From NCBI GenBank assembly GCA_937960895.1, contig CALCJD010000122.1, positions 16,133-80,132 on the forward strand: DNA of 64,000 nt, in the 5' to 3' direction. Numbering within the stretch: position 1 is the stretch's first letter; the number at the start of each line of letters is the position of its first letter. The notes below the pieces were generated by a model. The model made no database searches, was not told the origin of the DNA, and was given only the letters and a program-made list of their open reading frames with translations. Source of the DNA: an uncultured Spartobacteria bacterium. GTDB taxonomy: Bacteria; Verrucomicrobiota; Verrucomicrobiia; Chthoniobacterales; Terrimicrobiaceae. The position numbers were made by a program, and so were the translations under genes. Below, piece by piece: positions 26,518 to 34,721 of the stretch.

Positions 26518-27848
26518 ACAGGACCCGACACAAATACGCCGCCGTCGGCACCGGCGGACGCATCCCCATGTTTATCGATCCCATCGTGGACACCTGGAAG
26601 GCGGACTGCGAACTGGTGGGATTGTGTGACCACAGCGCCATCCGCCGGCGCTGGCATCGCGACCGCCTGTGCGCAACCTACGGCATCGATCCCGTGCCGG
26701 ACTACGCCGACTTCGATCGCATGCTCGAGGAACAACGGCCCGACACCGTGATCGTCTGCGTGCCGGATCACCTGCACCACGAGTTCATCATCCGCAGCCT
26801 GGAATTCGGCGCGGAGGTCATTTCGGAAAAACCGCTCACCACCGACGCGGAAAAATACCGCGCCATCGCGGACGCCGTCCGTCGCACCGGGCGGCGCGTG
26901 CGCACCACCTTCAACTACCGGTGGGGACTCGGAGCCACCCTCGTGCGCCAGCTGATTGCGCGCGGCGAGATCGGCACGGTGAAACACGTCGACTTCGAAT
27001 ACATGCTGAACACGTCGCACGGCGCCGATTACTTCCGGCGCTGGCACAGCTACAAGGCCCTCTCCGGCGGCCTGCTCGTGCACAAGTCCACGCACCATTT
27101 CGATCTCATCAATTGGTGGATCGACGCCATTCCGGAAACCGTCTTCTGCCTGGGCGATCTCGTCTTTTACGGAAAGGACAACGCCTGCGCGCGCGGCCAG
27201 GAGGCCCTGACCCGCTACCCGCGCTACACCGGCGTGCCCGAATCGGAAGGCGACCCGTTCCGCATGAACCTCGAGGGGGATCCCACCCTGCGCGTACTCT
27301 ACCGCGACGCCGAGGCCGAGACCGGATACATCCGGGACGAAAACGTCTTCCGTCCGGGCATCGACATCGAGGATTCCGTCAGCGCCACCATCCGCTACCG
27401 CACCGGCGTGATGGCCTGCTATTCGCTCAACGCCTACTGTCCGCGCGAGGGATTCCGTGTCGCCATCACCGGGGACGGCGGACGTCTCGAATACACCGAA
27501 CACCACGCCGCCCACATCATCACCGGAGATCGCGACCTGAAATTTGAACCCACCGCATCGCGCGGCGCCACGCTCACCGTGCAGAAGCTCTTCGGTCAGC
27601 CCGAAAACATCCCGGTGGAAATGCCCGAGGGGGGCCATGGCGGCGCCGATCCGCTCCTTCAGGAACAGATGTTCTCGGCCCATCCGCCACCGGAGAACTG
27701 GGGGCGCAATGCCGGACACGAACAGGGCGGCGCCTCCATGCTGGTCGGTGCAGCCGCCAACCGCTCGCTGGCCACCGGCCTGCCCGTGCGGATTTCCGAC
27801 CTCGTGGAACTCGGACCCGGAAAAACCCGGCTCAGCGAACTCGTCTGA
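26514..27848 (+). CDS. Gfo/Idh/MocA family oxidoreductase
   Basis: A 444-aa NAD(P)-dependent oxidoreductase of sugars or sugar derivatives. N-terminal Rossmann fold: YAAVGTGGRIPMFI, then VPDHLHHEFIIR and the catalytic VISEKPLTTDAEKY with the conserved EKP Lys near residue 103. The substrate domain includes GGLLVHKSTHHFDLINWW, whose His residues match the family's catalytic His. Start ATG overlaps the pseudopilin stop. It ends the operon before a bidirectional terminator. Confidence 0.9.
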   Translation: MNRTRHKYAAVGTGGRIPMFIDPIVDTWKADCELVGLCDHSAIRRRWHRDRLCATYGIDPVPDYADFDRMLEEQRPDTVIVCVPDHLHHEFIIRSLEFGAEVISEKPLTTDAEKYRAIADAVRRTGRRVRTTFNYRWGLGATLVRQLIARGEIGTVKHVDFEYMLNTSHGADYFRRWHSYKALSGGLLVHKSTHHFDLINWWIDAIPETVFCLGDLVFYGKDNACARGQEALTRYPRYTGVPESEGDPFRMNLEGDPTLRVLYRDAEAETGYIRDENVFRPGIDIEDSVSATIRYRTGVMACYSLNAYCPREGFRVAITGDGGRLEYTEHHAAHIITGDRDLKFEPTASRGATLTVQKLFGQPENIPVEMPEGGHGGADPLLQEQMFSAHPPPENWGRNAGHEQGGASMLVGAAANRSLATGLPVRISDLVELGPGKTRLSELV

Positions 27849-27867
27849 GCGGTCCGCACCAGGACAA

Positions 27868-27902
27868 AAAAAAGGACGGCCCGCAGGCCGTCCTCTTTTT
27901 TT
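27868..27902. terminator. Bidirectional intrinsic terminator
   Basis: Stem AGGACGGCC (27873-27881) / GGCCGTCCT (27886-27894) with loop CGCA. A T-tract follows on the plus side, and an A-tract precedes it (T-tract for the minus strand). It sits between the convergent Gfo/Idh gene and the PEP-CTERM gene and can end both transcripts. Confidence 0.9.
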
Positions 27903-27915
27903 GCCCGGTGTCTAC

Positions 27916-29073
27916 CTACCGGGTCGCGCGCCGCATCCGGCGCCGACCCACGAGCAAAACCGATCCCAAACCCACCAGGACCACGGCGCCCGGTTCGGGA
28001 ACCACGGTGACCGTTCCCGTCGAGGCGTCAAACACGGCCTGCTGGCCGGGCTCCAGACCGGAGAAAACCACGGAATCAAAGGCCCCCACGTAGTTGTCCA
28101 CGGCAAAGATCTGCACCGACGAGCCGTTGGCATAGGAACCGCCGGCGAAATTGAGCTGAAGTGTGCCGCCGAAAATCACCGTTTCGGTGCCGCTGATCGA
28201 TCCCTGAACCAGACTGTAGGTGTCGGCGCCGAAGGAAGGATTCGAAAAATCGAAGACGGACGTGCCGCTCAACGACAGCGTGATGTGCGAGGTCAGCAGG
28301 GTGCCCGACGCGGCCAGTTCACTCACCTCGAGCGTCTTGCCGCCACCGACCAGCGTGCCCGCCCCATTGAGGGCGGCGGCATGCGTGTAGGTGCTTCCGG
28401 TGATGCCCGAGATGTCAAACGTCCCGCCGTCCAGGGTGAGCGCCCCGCTTCCCAAAACCCCCGAACCGTTGAGCAGAAGCGTGCCGGCGCTGATGAGGGT
28501 TCCCCCCGAATAGGAATTGTCCGCGCTGGAAAGGATCAGCGTGCCGGCGCCTGTTTTCTGCAGCTGCACGGAATGGGTGCTGGAAATCGGGCCGCCGATC
28601 GCCACCGTGCCCCCGGCTGCATTGACGTTGACCGTTTGTGTGGATCCCCCGGCCGCTCCCAGGATGATGGGCGCGTTCACAGTCAGCGAACCCGTCGCAG
28701 GCAGGTAATTGATCGCCGAGGAGGTCCCGACGGCCGTGGCCCCGAGGGTCAATGTCGCCCCACCGGAACTGGTCAATGTGTACCCCGTCGCCGAGGAACT
28801 GTTGGCCGTGATCCGGGACACGCTGATCGAGGAGCTGATATCCGGCTGGGTCACCGCCGGGGTGTTGAAAATGACCACATCCCCGCCGGCATTGGGAATC
28901 CCCGAGCCGCTGGCGGGATTCCAACTGGAAGGCGTGTTCCAATCCGTGCCGGTGTTGTTCCACGTGTAGTTGATGGCCTGGGAGGCCGCGAGCGAGCCAA
29001 GCAGCGCCGCAAGGAACGTGGCGGAAAGCCGACCCGGCGACCGGCTTTTGAAGGTGGGTGCGTTTGTGGTCAT
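27916..29073 (-). CDS. PEP-CTERM protein with autotransporter-type beta-strand repeats
   Basis: A 385-aa surface or exported protein. A signal peptide (SATFLAALLGSLAASQA) follows the ATG at 29073. The middle is Gly/Thr/Ser-rich with an autotransporter-associated beta-strand repeat (LQKTGAGTLILSSADNSYSG, then GTLLLNGSG), typical of passenger beta-helices. The C-terminus is a classic sorting tag: VVPEPGA, a hydrophobic helix and a final Arg cluster (GRRRMRRATR), which an exosortase would recognise. No exosortase gene is in the window. The promoter region holds the second copy of the palindrome found at the IclR operon. Confidence 0.9.
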   Translation of the reverse strand: MTTNAPTFKSRSPGRLSATFLAALLGSLAASQAINYTWNNTGTDWNTPSSWNPASGSGIPNAGGDVVIFNTPAVTQPDISSSISVSRITANSSSATGYTLTSSGGATLTLGATAVGTSSAINYLPATGSLTVNAPIILGAAGGSTQTVNVNAAGGTVAIGGPISSTHSVQLQKTGAGTLILSSADNSYSGGTLISAGTLLLNGSGVLGSGALTLDGGTFDISGITGSTYTHAAALNGAGTLVGGGKTLEVSELAASGTLLTSHITLSLSGTSVFDFSNPSFGADTYSLVQGSISGTETVIFGGTLQLNFAGGSYANGSSVQIFAVDNYVGAFDSVVFSGLEPGQQAVFDASTGTVTVVPEPGAVVLVGLGSVLLVGRRRMRRATR

Positions 29074-29435
29074 GGCTGGGGACAGTTTTCCCCTTAATGG
29101 AGCGGTCGAATCCCCCGCCCGCAAGGGACATCTCCCTCCGACGCCAAACGGCGTTCCACTAATGGAACAGGCGGGCGCGAAAAAATGCGTTTTTGGAACT
29201 TCTTGATGACCAGCAAGTAATGTCGGAGGCAGTAAATGCCGTTGGACCGGGAAACCACATCCTGAAAGTCAAACGGGGGCGCGCCTCCCGACACGGCGCG
29301 GACGGCGACCGGAGCCACAAAACACGGACAAAGAAAGCGTGTGATCCGAATGGGGGGACAGATGAATTTCCGGTTTGTTTTCCCCGGACTTCCCCGTCGG
29401 TTGTCACCTGAAAAACCGGTGCTAATGTCCCGCCC
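29074..29435. other. Gene-free stretch with operator site
   Basis: The 362 bases between the divergent PEP-CTERM gene and the sigma factor gene hold the palindrome at 29153-29168. The remainder shows no convincing open frame or RNA structure; a short more AT-rich segment around 29180-29260 could hold promoter elements, but I cannot place a -35/-10 pair with confidence. Confidence 0.5.
29153..29168. promoter_or_regulatory. Palindromic operator, site 2 (IclR-type)
   Basis: GTTCCACTAATGGAAC, the exact reverse complement of the 16-mer at 21134-21149. It lies 79 bases upstream of the PEP-CTERM gene start. A second identical occurrence in the window is very unlikely by chance and suggests that one regulator controls both units. 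Confidence 0.75.
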
Positions 29436-30392
29436 GTGCCATCTGCGCATCCCTTGCCTTCCCTGACCATTGAAAGCCTCGAACGATATCTCGCCGAGGT
29501 CCGAATGCAGCCGCCCTTGACCGACGAAGAGGCGGCGAAAATTTTCCAGTCCGCCCGGCAGGGGGACGCGGCGGCCCGGGAGCGCATCGTCCTGGCCCAT
29601 CTGGGTCTGGTCACGCGCATCGCCTTTCAATACTCGGGGTTTGGCCTGCCGCTGGCCGACCTGATCTCCGAGGGAAATCTCGGTCTGCTTCGCGCCGCGG
29701 AGTTGTTTGACCCCCGATTCGGCGTGGCCTTTTCCACCTATGCCAGCGTGTGGATCAAACAACGCATGCACCGGGCCATCACCGCGCAGGCCCGGGCCGT
29801 GCGCATTCCGGTCTGGCGTTCCCAGCGGCTTCGCAAGCTGGACCGCCTGCATGCGGAATTGAACGCCGAGCTGGGACGGCACGCGGATTGGGCCGATCTG
29901 GCCGAACGCCTGGGACTGGAGGAAGGGGTCGTGGAGCGGATGGCGAACGAACGTCTTTCGGTCGAAAACCTCGACGAAGTTTCGGAGGGTGCGCTGCCCG
30001 ATCCGGGGAATCATCCCGCCCAGGAAATGGCGCGCCGGGAACTGCTCGAGGAGGTGGCGGCCTGCCTGCACGGACTCGACGACACGGAGTTGCAGATCGT
30101 CGCCCGAAAATTCGGACTCCTCGACGAGGCACCGGAATCGTATCGCGAGATGGCATCGCGCTTCGGCAGGAGCCGGGAGTGGATCCGGCGGATCGGCGAA
30201 GGCGCGGTGGCCAAACTGCGCGCCTCGCTGGCCACGATTGGCAATGTCCCGCGCGGACTGGTTGCGGCCCGGCGGCGCCAGGCCCGGGAGAGGCTGCGCG
30301 AACTGGCGGAAAAATCCGGCGCCCCGGCCCGGATGTCAATTTTTCAGATGGTGCTAATGCAGGTGTTGGAACCACTCGCAGCCATCCTATGA
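29436..30392 (+). CDS. Sigma-70 family RNA polymerase sigma factor
   Basis: A 318-aa sigma factor without region 1.1. Region 1.2 is SLERYLAEV; region 2 covers HLGLVTRIAFQ, LISEGNLGLLRAAELFD and FSTYASVWIKQRMHRAI (about 55-115); region 3 follows; region 4 has the helix-turn-helix MASRFGRSREWIRRIGEGAV (near 245-270). The layout fits a group 2 or 3 (alternative) sigma factor. The start is GTG 29436, as no better-placed ATG exists. The stop overlaps the ATG of the metallopeptidase gene. Target promoters are unknown. Confidence 0.9.
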   Translation: MPSAHPLPSLTIESLERYLAEVRMQPPLTDEEAAKIFQSARQGDAAARERIVLAHLGLVTRIAFQYSGFGLPLADLISEGNLGLLRAAELFDPRFGVAFSTYASVWIKQRMHRAITAQARAVRIPVWRSQRLRKLDRLHAELNAELGRHADWADLAERLGLEEGVVERMANERLSVENLDEVSEGALPDPGNHPAQEMARRELLEEVAACLHGLDDTELQIVARKFGLLDEAPESYREMASRFGRSREWIRRIGEGAVAKLRASLATIGNVPRGLVAARRRQARERLRELAEKSGAPARMSIFQMVLMQVLEPLAAIL

Positions 30393-31081
30393 TCCCAGCC
30401 TTGATTCTTTTTGCCGGCACCATGCTCCTGTCCCTCTGGGCGGCGGGACGGGTGAAAGCCGCCTACGCGAAATACAGCCAGGTGCCCGCCGCCTCCGGCG
30501 AGACGGGCGCGGAGGTGGCCGCCCAGATCCTCGACCGGGCCGGCATCCACGATGTCGACATCGTCGCCCACGACGAACTGCTCGGCGACCATTACGATCC
30601 GATTCACAAGCGGCTCGTGCTTTCCTCCCAGAACTATCACGGCACGTCCTGCGCCGCGCTCGGCGTGGCCGCTCATGAATGCGGACACGCCATCCAGGAC
30701 AAAATCGCCTTTGCGCCGCTGCGCTGGCGGATGATGGCGGTCGGCGTGACCACCTACGCCAACCAGGTCGTGCTCTGGCTGCCGCTCATCGGCATGTTCA
30801 CCGGACTGATCAGCCCCTACACGGGCGCACTGCTCATGGCGCTCGCCTGGGGAGTCATCATGATTTTCAACCTCATCACCCTGCCGGTGGAATTCGACGC
30901 CTCGCGCCGGGCCAAACAAATCCTCGCCGGCATGGGCCACGTGGCCACCCCGGATCAGATGGGCGCGGTGAAGAAGGTGCTCGATGCCGCCGCCTGGACC
31001 TATGTGGCGGCCTTCATCACCTCGCTGGCCTATCTGCTCTGGCACCTGCTGCCGCTGCTGATGGGACGCCGCGACGATTGA
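30389..31081 (+). CDS. Zinc metallopeptidase, YugP family
   Basis: A 230-aa membrane peptidase with one N-terminal helix (residues 2-20), the zinc-binding AHECGHA motif (HExxH at 96-100), two central helices (about 115-160), a downstream PVEFDASRRA segment whose Glu can be the third ligand, and a C-terminal helix (about 205-225). This matches the YugP/neutral zinc metallopeptidase type 2 group, probably acting on membrane proteins. ATGA overlap with the sigma factor gene suggests a joint response, for example to envelope stress (inference). Confidence 0.9.
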   Translation: MIPALILFAGTMLLSLWAAGRVKAAYAKYSQVPAASGETGAEVAAQILDRAGIHDVDIVAHDELLGDHYDPIHKRLVLSSQNYHGTSCAALGVAAHECGHAIQDKIAFAPLRWRMMAVGVTTYANQVVLWLPLIGMFTGLISPYTGALLMALAWGVIMIFNLITLPVEFDASRRAKQILAGMGHVATPDQMGAVKKVLDAAAWTYVAAFITSLAYLLWHLLPLLMGRRDD

Positions 31082-31113
31082 CCGATTCCCATCCCCGGAT
31101 CGGATTTCACCAC

Positions 31114-31177
31114 GGACGGACCTTTTTGCGGTCCCGTCGGTAGCGGGGAGGGAATGCGCTGACGGGACCGTCCTTTT
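31114..31177 (+). terminator. Large inverted repeat, possible terminator
   Basis: Ten-base arms CGGTCCCGTC (31129-31138) and GACGGGACCG (31161-31170) around a 22-base loop, followed by TCCTTTTA. Located 48 bases after the metallopeptidase stop. The T-tract is short, so it may end transcription only partly. The rest of the 295-bp gap to the lipase gene shows no further feature. Confidence 0.5.
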
Positions 31178-31376
31178 ATGGTCACCATCGATTTCGTCCT
31201 CCGGGGCGGCTTCACCCTCTTCCCCGCCGCGACGCTCGCGCGCGGGCCGCGGAAGGAATTGCCGGCCGATGTTCCGACGATCCCGGCCGCCGTGTGGCAG
31301 CGCGAATCGCGGATGCCCACCTGCCCGGGTCGGGGCCTCGCCATTCCCCATTGCCGTCCCTCCGGCGGGGCAGCGG

Positions 31377-33158
31377 TCATTTCCCGCGCCCGTTTCGTCG
31401 GATCTGGTCGCGGAGAATGCGAAGGATTTCGCGCTCCGTTCCCGGATAGGCCTGGGCGTCGTGACCGGTGGGAACGATCAGTTCGGACTCCGCACCGTCG
31501 AGGTGGGAACTCCAGTACCCCACGATACCGTCGCTGCTGTCCGGCGTGTTGCCGCGGCCGCGGTCGCCAATGATGGAATAAAACCGCGCGCCGTTGGCGA
31601 GCGGCACGCCCTCCCAGGCGTGATAAAGCGGCGACCGGGGCGAAAGGGTGTCGATCCCGGTGACGCGTCCGGGCAGGACCGCGTTGCCCTGCAGTTGATC
31701 GCCAAGGGCCGAAAGGAGCCGCGTCTGGATTTCCAGGATGTCGCCCGGCAGCCGGATGAACCGGCTGGCCCAATGGGCAAAGGAGGCGTCGGCCATCCGC
31801 GCCCCGCGATGGGGCGTGGCGATGAAGATGACCCGGCGGACGCCGGGCAGGGGTTTCCAGAAAATCTTGTCCTGCACGAGTTCACGCTCGTCGGGATCAA
31901 GCCGGACCTGGTCAAAGGGCACGTTGGAAATCTCCTTCCAAAGCCGGTCGCCGATGTCCGTGGCCAGGATGCGCGCCACGTTTCCGCCCATGCTGTAGCC
32001 GATGAGATCGATTTCCCGGCTGGCGAGCGAAACGCCGCGCGGATCGTACCGGTGCCGCACCATTTCGGTGTCGGCGCGGATCAATGACGCCGAAAAAATC
32101 AACGGCGCGCCCGTGGGATAATAGGCGTACCAGAATTGAAAATGACGCCGCACCACCGGATCGGCCTGGGCTGCGGAAACCACATTGCGCCAGACGATCG
32201 GGGTCGAGCTCAGTCCGTGAATGAGCAGCACCGGAATGCGGTTCGGATCGAAGGGTTCCGTCAGATACACCCCGGCATCGGAAGCCCCCAGCGACACATT
32301 CAGCAGATTGCGGATGCCCAGAAGCAGGTCGTTGACGCCTCCGATGGACAGCGCCAGCGGAGCCGTGAAATCCGCCGCAACCGGAACCTTGCGCCCGGCC
32401 AGGCGGACCGTTTCGGTGCGGATCGGATTGACGATCCGGATTTCCGCCTTGTTCCCCTGGAACCGCGCCACGGCCGAAACCGCCATCGAAAGGCCCCGGC
32501 CCGGATGAAATTCCATCTCCTCCTTCCGCGACGGCCGCGCCTCCCGCACGCCCACCAGGGCCACCCCGGCGCCCTCCACCACCGCGCGCTGCCGGAATCC
32601 CCGGATCTTCACGTCCCCGGCCACCAGGAAATCGTCAAAAAACCCCGCGCGCACCGGACCGGAGGTGGGGTATTTTACCGTCACCGTCATCGGACCCGAC
32701 GGCGTTTCCTCCGTGAACGGCTGCCCGGCGGCGATTTCCCGCGAGGCTTCCTCGAGGAAAACCGCCAGCGCCCGGTCATAGGCCTTGAGCGCCCGCGGAG
32801 GGAGCGGGGCGTCCTTTCCCGGGCGCGCCTGCAGACCCTCCCAAGCCAGACGAACCGCCATGAGCGAAAAGGCCTCCCGATCCTGGAACGGACGCCGCCC
32901 CAAGCTCAGAACCAACTCAGACGCCACCGCGAGGCGCTCCGGATCCTTTCCCGCCCAGGCCTCCAAATCCCGGGCCAGCTCGACGGGATTCTTCCGGCCC
33001 GTCAGTTCCTTCGGCAGCAGCGAAAAGATACTGTGCGGCAACACCGGAGGCCCCCCGGATACCACCCGCGTGCTGACGGTGGCCCCGCAACCGGAAAGGA
33101 GAATCGCCGCCGGAAGCCCGAGGACCCACGCCCGGAGGAAGGAACTTTGGAAAATCAT
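31377..33158 (-). CDS. Lipoprotein with alpha/beta hydrolase (lipase-like) domain
   Basis: A 593-aa protein. The ATG at 33158 gives a lipoprotein signal with hydrophobic core and lipobox LLSGC. The N-terminal half (residues 30-330) is of unknown type. The C-terminal half is an alpha/beta hydrolase: oxyanion strand VLLIHGLSSTP, nucleophile elbow GYSMGGN with Ser near residue 386, FIATPHRGARMAD, and a late SDGIVGYWSSH / GHDA region likely to hold Asp and His. This resembles large triacylglycerol-lipase-like esterases anchored in the outer membrane. An ATG 15 bases upstream is a possible alternative. Confidence 0.82.
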   Translation of the reverse strand: MIFQSSFLRAWVLGLPAAILLSGCGATVSTRVVSGGPPVLPHSIFSLLPKELTGRKNPVELARDLEAWAGKDPERLAVASELVLSLGRRPFQDREAFSLMAVRLAWEGLQARPGKDAPLPPRALKAYDRALAVFLEEASREIAAGQPFTEETPSGPMTVTVKYPTSGPVRAGFFDDFLVAGDVKIRGFRQRAVVEGAGVALVGVREARPSRKEEMEFHPGRGLSMAVSAVARFQGNKAEIRIVNPIRTETVRLAGRKVPVAADFTAPLALSIGGVNDLLLGIRNLLNVSLGASDAGVYLTEPFDPNRIPVLLIHGLSSTPIVWRNVVSAAQADPVVRRHFQFWYAYYPTGAPLIFSASLIRADTEMVRHRYDPRGVSLASREIDLIGYSMGGNVARILATDIGDRLWKEISNVPFDQVRLDPDERELVQDKIFWKPLPGVRRVIFIATPHRGARMADASFAHWASRFIRLPGDILEIQTRLLSALGDQLQGNAVLPGRVTGIDTLSPRSPLYHAWEGVPLANGARFYSIIGDRGRGNTPDSSDGIVGYWSSHLDGAESELIVPTGHDAQAYPGTEREILRILRDQIRRNGRGK

Positions 33159-33251
33159 CGGGCCCCACAGCATCCGAGACGCCGGACTTCGGCAATCCCG
33201 GAATGGAGAAAAACCCCGTTCCCCCGGGGGCACCCTTTTCCTCCGCTGCAT

Positions 33252-33280
33252 TTGACAAACCCCGGATTCCAACCTATCAA
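33252..33280 (+). promoter_or_regulatory. Sigma-70-type promoter of metK
   Basis: A -35 box TTGACA (33252-33257) and a -10 box TATCAA (33275-33280) with an ideal 17-base spacer, in a local AT-rich stretch. The predicted start lies about 15-18 bases before the ATG at 33304, so the leader is too short for a SAM or SAH riboswitch. Confidence 0.75.
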
Positions 33281-33303
33281 AACATCGCAATATTTTTATA
33301 CAT

Positions 33304-34476
33304 ATGCCCCGCCGTTATATTTTTTCCTCAGAGTCTGTTGGTGAAGGCCATCCCGACAAGGTGGCTGACACGATTTCCGACGCGATCCTCGACGCCTGCC
33401 TGGCGCAGGACAAATTCAGCCGCGTCGCCTGCGAGACCTTCGTGAAGAGCAACGTGGTGGTGGTCGGCGGCGAGATCACCACAAAGGCGAATTTCGACTA
33501 CAACGCGATCATCCGTCAGGCCATCCGCGAGATCGGTTATGTGAACGACGACGACGTGTTTCACGCCGATCGCGTGTTCATCAACAACTACCTCACGCGT
33601 CAGAGTCCCGACATCGCCCAGGGTGTGGACGCCCGCAAGGCCAAGGGCAAGAAGACGGCAGAGCAGGGGGCGGGCGACCAGGGATTGATGTTCGGCTACG
33701 CCACCAACGAAACGCCGGAACTCATGCCCGCGCCGATCATGTTCGCCCATCGCCTCGGCCGCGAGCTCACCCGCCTGCGCAAGAGCGGCAAATACAACTG
33801 GCTCCGCCCCGACGCGAAGAGCCAGGTTTCGGTGATCTACGAGGACGGCAAGGTCGTCGGCATTTCCAACGTCGTCATCTCCACCCAGCACACCGACGAC
33901 ATCGAACACGCCGAGATTGAGAAGTTCTGCATCGAGAAGATCATCAAAAAGGTTCTTCCGAAAAATCTTCTCACGCCCAAAACCGAGTTCCTCATCAATC
34001 CGACCGGGCGTTTTGTCATCGGCGGACCGCAGGGGGACTCCGGCCTCACCGGCCGCAAGATCATCGTCGACACCTACGGCGGATCCGGCCGTCACGGCGG
34101 CGGCGCCTTCTCCGGGAAGGATCCGTCCAAGGTGGACCGCAGCGCCGCCTACATGGGCCGCTACGTCGCGAAGAACGTCGTGGCCGCCGGCCTCGCCGCG
34201 AAATGCGAAGTGCAGTTTGCCTATGCCATCGGCCATCCGGAGCCGGTCAGCGTCCACATCGACACCTTCGGCACGAATGCCGTTCCCGAGGAGAAGATCG
34301 AAAAGGCCGTGCTGAAGACCTTCAGCTTCAAACCCGCCGAGATCATCAAGCAGCTCCAGTTGCTCCGCCCGATCTATTCGAAGAGCACCAACTACGGTCA
34401 CTTCGGCAAGGACGATCCGGATCTCACCTGGGAACGCACCGACCGCGCCACCGCCCTGAAGAAGGCCGCGGCCTGA
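33304..34476 (+). CDS. metK: S-adenosylmethionine synthetase
   Basis: A 390-aa enzyme that makes S-adenosylmethionine from methionine and ATP. Seen: SSESVGEGHPDKVADTISD with His 16 and Asp 18, the loop GAGDQGLMFGYA near residue 120, DTYGGSGRHGGGAFSGKDP (the GGGAFSGKD signature), and the C-terminal AIGHPEPVSV block. Length is normal. It lies 245 bases before ahcY on the same strand, which reflects the SAM cycle. It has its own promoter. Confidence 0.97.
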   Translation: MPRRYIFSSESVGEGHPDKVADTISDAILDACLAQDKFSRVACETFVKSNVVVVGGEITTKANFDYNAIIRQAIREIGYVNDDDVFHADRVFINNYLTRQSPDIAQGVDARKAKGKKTAEQGAGDQGLMFGYATNETPELMPAPIMFAHRLGRELTRLRKSGKYNWLRPDAKSQVSVIYEDGKVVGISNVVISTQHTDDIEHAEIEKFCIEKIIKKVLPKNLLTPKTEFLINPTGRFVIGGPQGDSGLTGRKIIVDTYGGSGRHGGGAFSGKDPSKVDRSAAYMGRYVAKNVVAAGLAAKCEVQFAYAIGHPEPVSVHIDTFGTNAVPEEKIEKAVLKTFSFKPAEIIKQLQLLRPIYSKSTNYGHFGKDDPDLTWERTDRATALKKAAA

Positions 34477-34532
34477 GAAACGAATCTCAAGATTTATTAG
34501 GTTTCAAGGGTCATGCCTGCAAATTCGTAAAT

Positions 34533-34608
34533 CTTAAGAACCAGATCGAACGCGCCGGGCTTTCCGTTGCTTCGAACATTGCCGAAGGAGCCGAACGCGG
34601 AGGCGCGT
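34533..34608 (+). pseudogene. Remnant of a four-helix-bundle (S23 / 23S rRNA intervening-sequence) gene
   Basis: Between metK and ahcY one frame reads LKNQIERAGLSVASNIAEGAERGG. The segment around SVASNIAEGAERG matches the most conserved core of the S23/four-helix-bundle protein family (usually QLRRA..SI.SNIAEG..R). The surrounding frame has no start, no first helix and no second half, so it is a decayed fragment of about 25 codons. The rest of the 245-bp gap is unassigned. Confidence 0.65.
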
Positions 34609-34721
34609 GCAGAAGGCGCGGGAAATCTCCGCCCCGATCGAGGCCTCCGCAAATCCCTGACAAGAACGACCAGACAGAAAGCCGCCCAAAACTGAATTCG
34701 GAAAACTTAAGAACCCACCTC

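Noticed and set aside
28955..28970. Second parS-like sequence (TGTTCCACGTG)
   Set aside because: Only one half matches; it lies inside the PEP-CTERM coding sequence and lacks the right arm.
33252..33281. TTTGA...TCAAA pair in the metK promoter as an operator for the ArsR fusion
   Set aside because: Arms have the opposite polarity to the dyad at 20264-20293, and coincide with the promoter boxes.
33159..33303. Possible SAM or SAH riboswitch before metK
   Set aside because: A good promoter leaves a leader of only about 15-18 bases, too short for any such structure.
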